Source: Bacillota bacterium
GTDB taxonomy: Bacteria > Bacillota > Clostridia > Christensenellales > QAND01
Assembly (NCBI GenBank): GCA_003150225.1
Contig: QAND01000035.1
Location: 1 to 40,319 of the forward strand
Reading direction: 5' to 3'
Length of the DNA stretch: 40,319 bases
A program made the position numbers and the translations under genes. The notes beneath the pieces were generated by a model that had not been told where the DNA came from, did no database searches, and worked only from the letters and a program-made list of their open reading frames with translations. This document shows positions 40,245 to 40,319 of the stretch, piece after piece (within the stretch, counting starts at the first letter, position 1; every line of letters begins with the position of its first letter).

Positions 40245-40319
40245 CAGAGGGGATTTGAAGCGATTTTATTATCATGGGATATATAATGGCGAAAAATGGC
40301 AGTATGATCCATATGGTAT

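Noticed and set aside
40274..40319. Start of a protein gene at the right edge (ATGGGATATATAATGGCG)
   Set aside because: No good ribosome binding site at proper distance, low-complexity AT sequence and only about 15 codons before the edge.

Overview
The window looks like chromosome of a Gram-positive anaerobe of the class Clostridia (phylum Bacillota). The clues are the gene content (CarD-type regulator, HPr with a Ser46 site, DUF3798-type lipoproteins, BMP/ribose-type ABC permeases, butanol-dehydrogenase-like enzyme, YtvI/AI-2E membrane protein), strong AGGAGG-type ribosome binding sites, many U-tailed intrinsic terminators and AT-rich sigma-A promoters in an otherwise GC-rich sequence. No rRNA, tRNA, CRISPR array or intact transposase was seen. 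The species cannot be named from the sequence alone.

Layout. 1-360: AT-rich edge with a truncated reading frame resembling the start of a conjugative-element sigma factor, probably the end of an integrated element. 376-2002: PHP phosphoesterase (minus) and a CarD-like regulator whose transcript begins with a terminator hairpin. 2003-8266: a long structured leader with a terminator and tandem 94-bp repeats, then carA-carB-hisH-hisF, i.e. two glutamine-amidotransferase/synthase pairs in one operon. 8240-13681: sulfur amino acid genes (O-acetylhomoserine sulfhydrylase, cysteine synthase, metA), NADP isocitrate dehydrogenase and a SEC-C protein. 13789-15261: Pro-rich lipoprotein and a convergent AI-2E family membrane protein. 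15565-22446: two paralogous DUF3798 lipoproteins, an ABC ATPase with two nucleotide-binding domains and two permeases, apparently a complete importer of unknown substrate. 22675-25022: TIM44-like membrane protein and SPFH protein with three C-terminal zinc ribbons. 25195-29129: MATE transporter behind an attenuator, zinc alcohol dehydrogenase behind a long leader hairpin, and S41 protease. 29142-30101 (minus): XRE repressor plus ImmA/IrrE protease. 30434-32988: EIIA(Man)-like protein, HPr and enzyme I. 33274-39847: second MATE transporter, O-antigen ligase-like protein, iron alcohol dehydrogenase and a GT2 glycosyltransferase. 39848-40319: no clear gene, but promoter and terminator signals.

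The most interesting signal is non-coding. Two related structured RNAs (about 36260-36460 and 36665-36873) share a conserved core and each ends in an intrinsic terminator whose 5' arm is complementary to the conserved CCTCCCGC segment of the core. That is the architecture of a transcription-attenuating riboswitch; I could not match it to a class I know. The second copy lies just upstream of the iron alcohol dehydrogenase. A second pattern is three CTTWAG-like boxes at exact 11-bp spacing upstream of both the O-antigen ligase-like gene and the glycosyltransferase, suggesting shared control by an OmpR/PhoB-type response regulator.

Protein functions were assigned by reading translations and motifs; no database search was run. 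Promoters, hairpins and RNA calls are pattern reading by eye.
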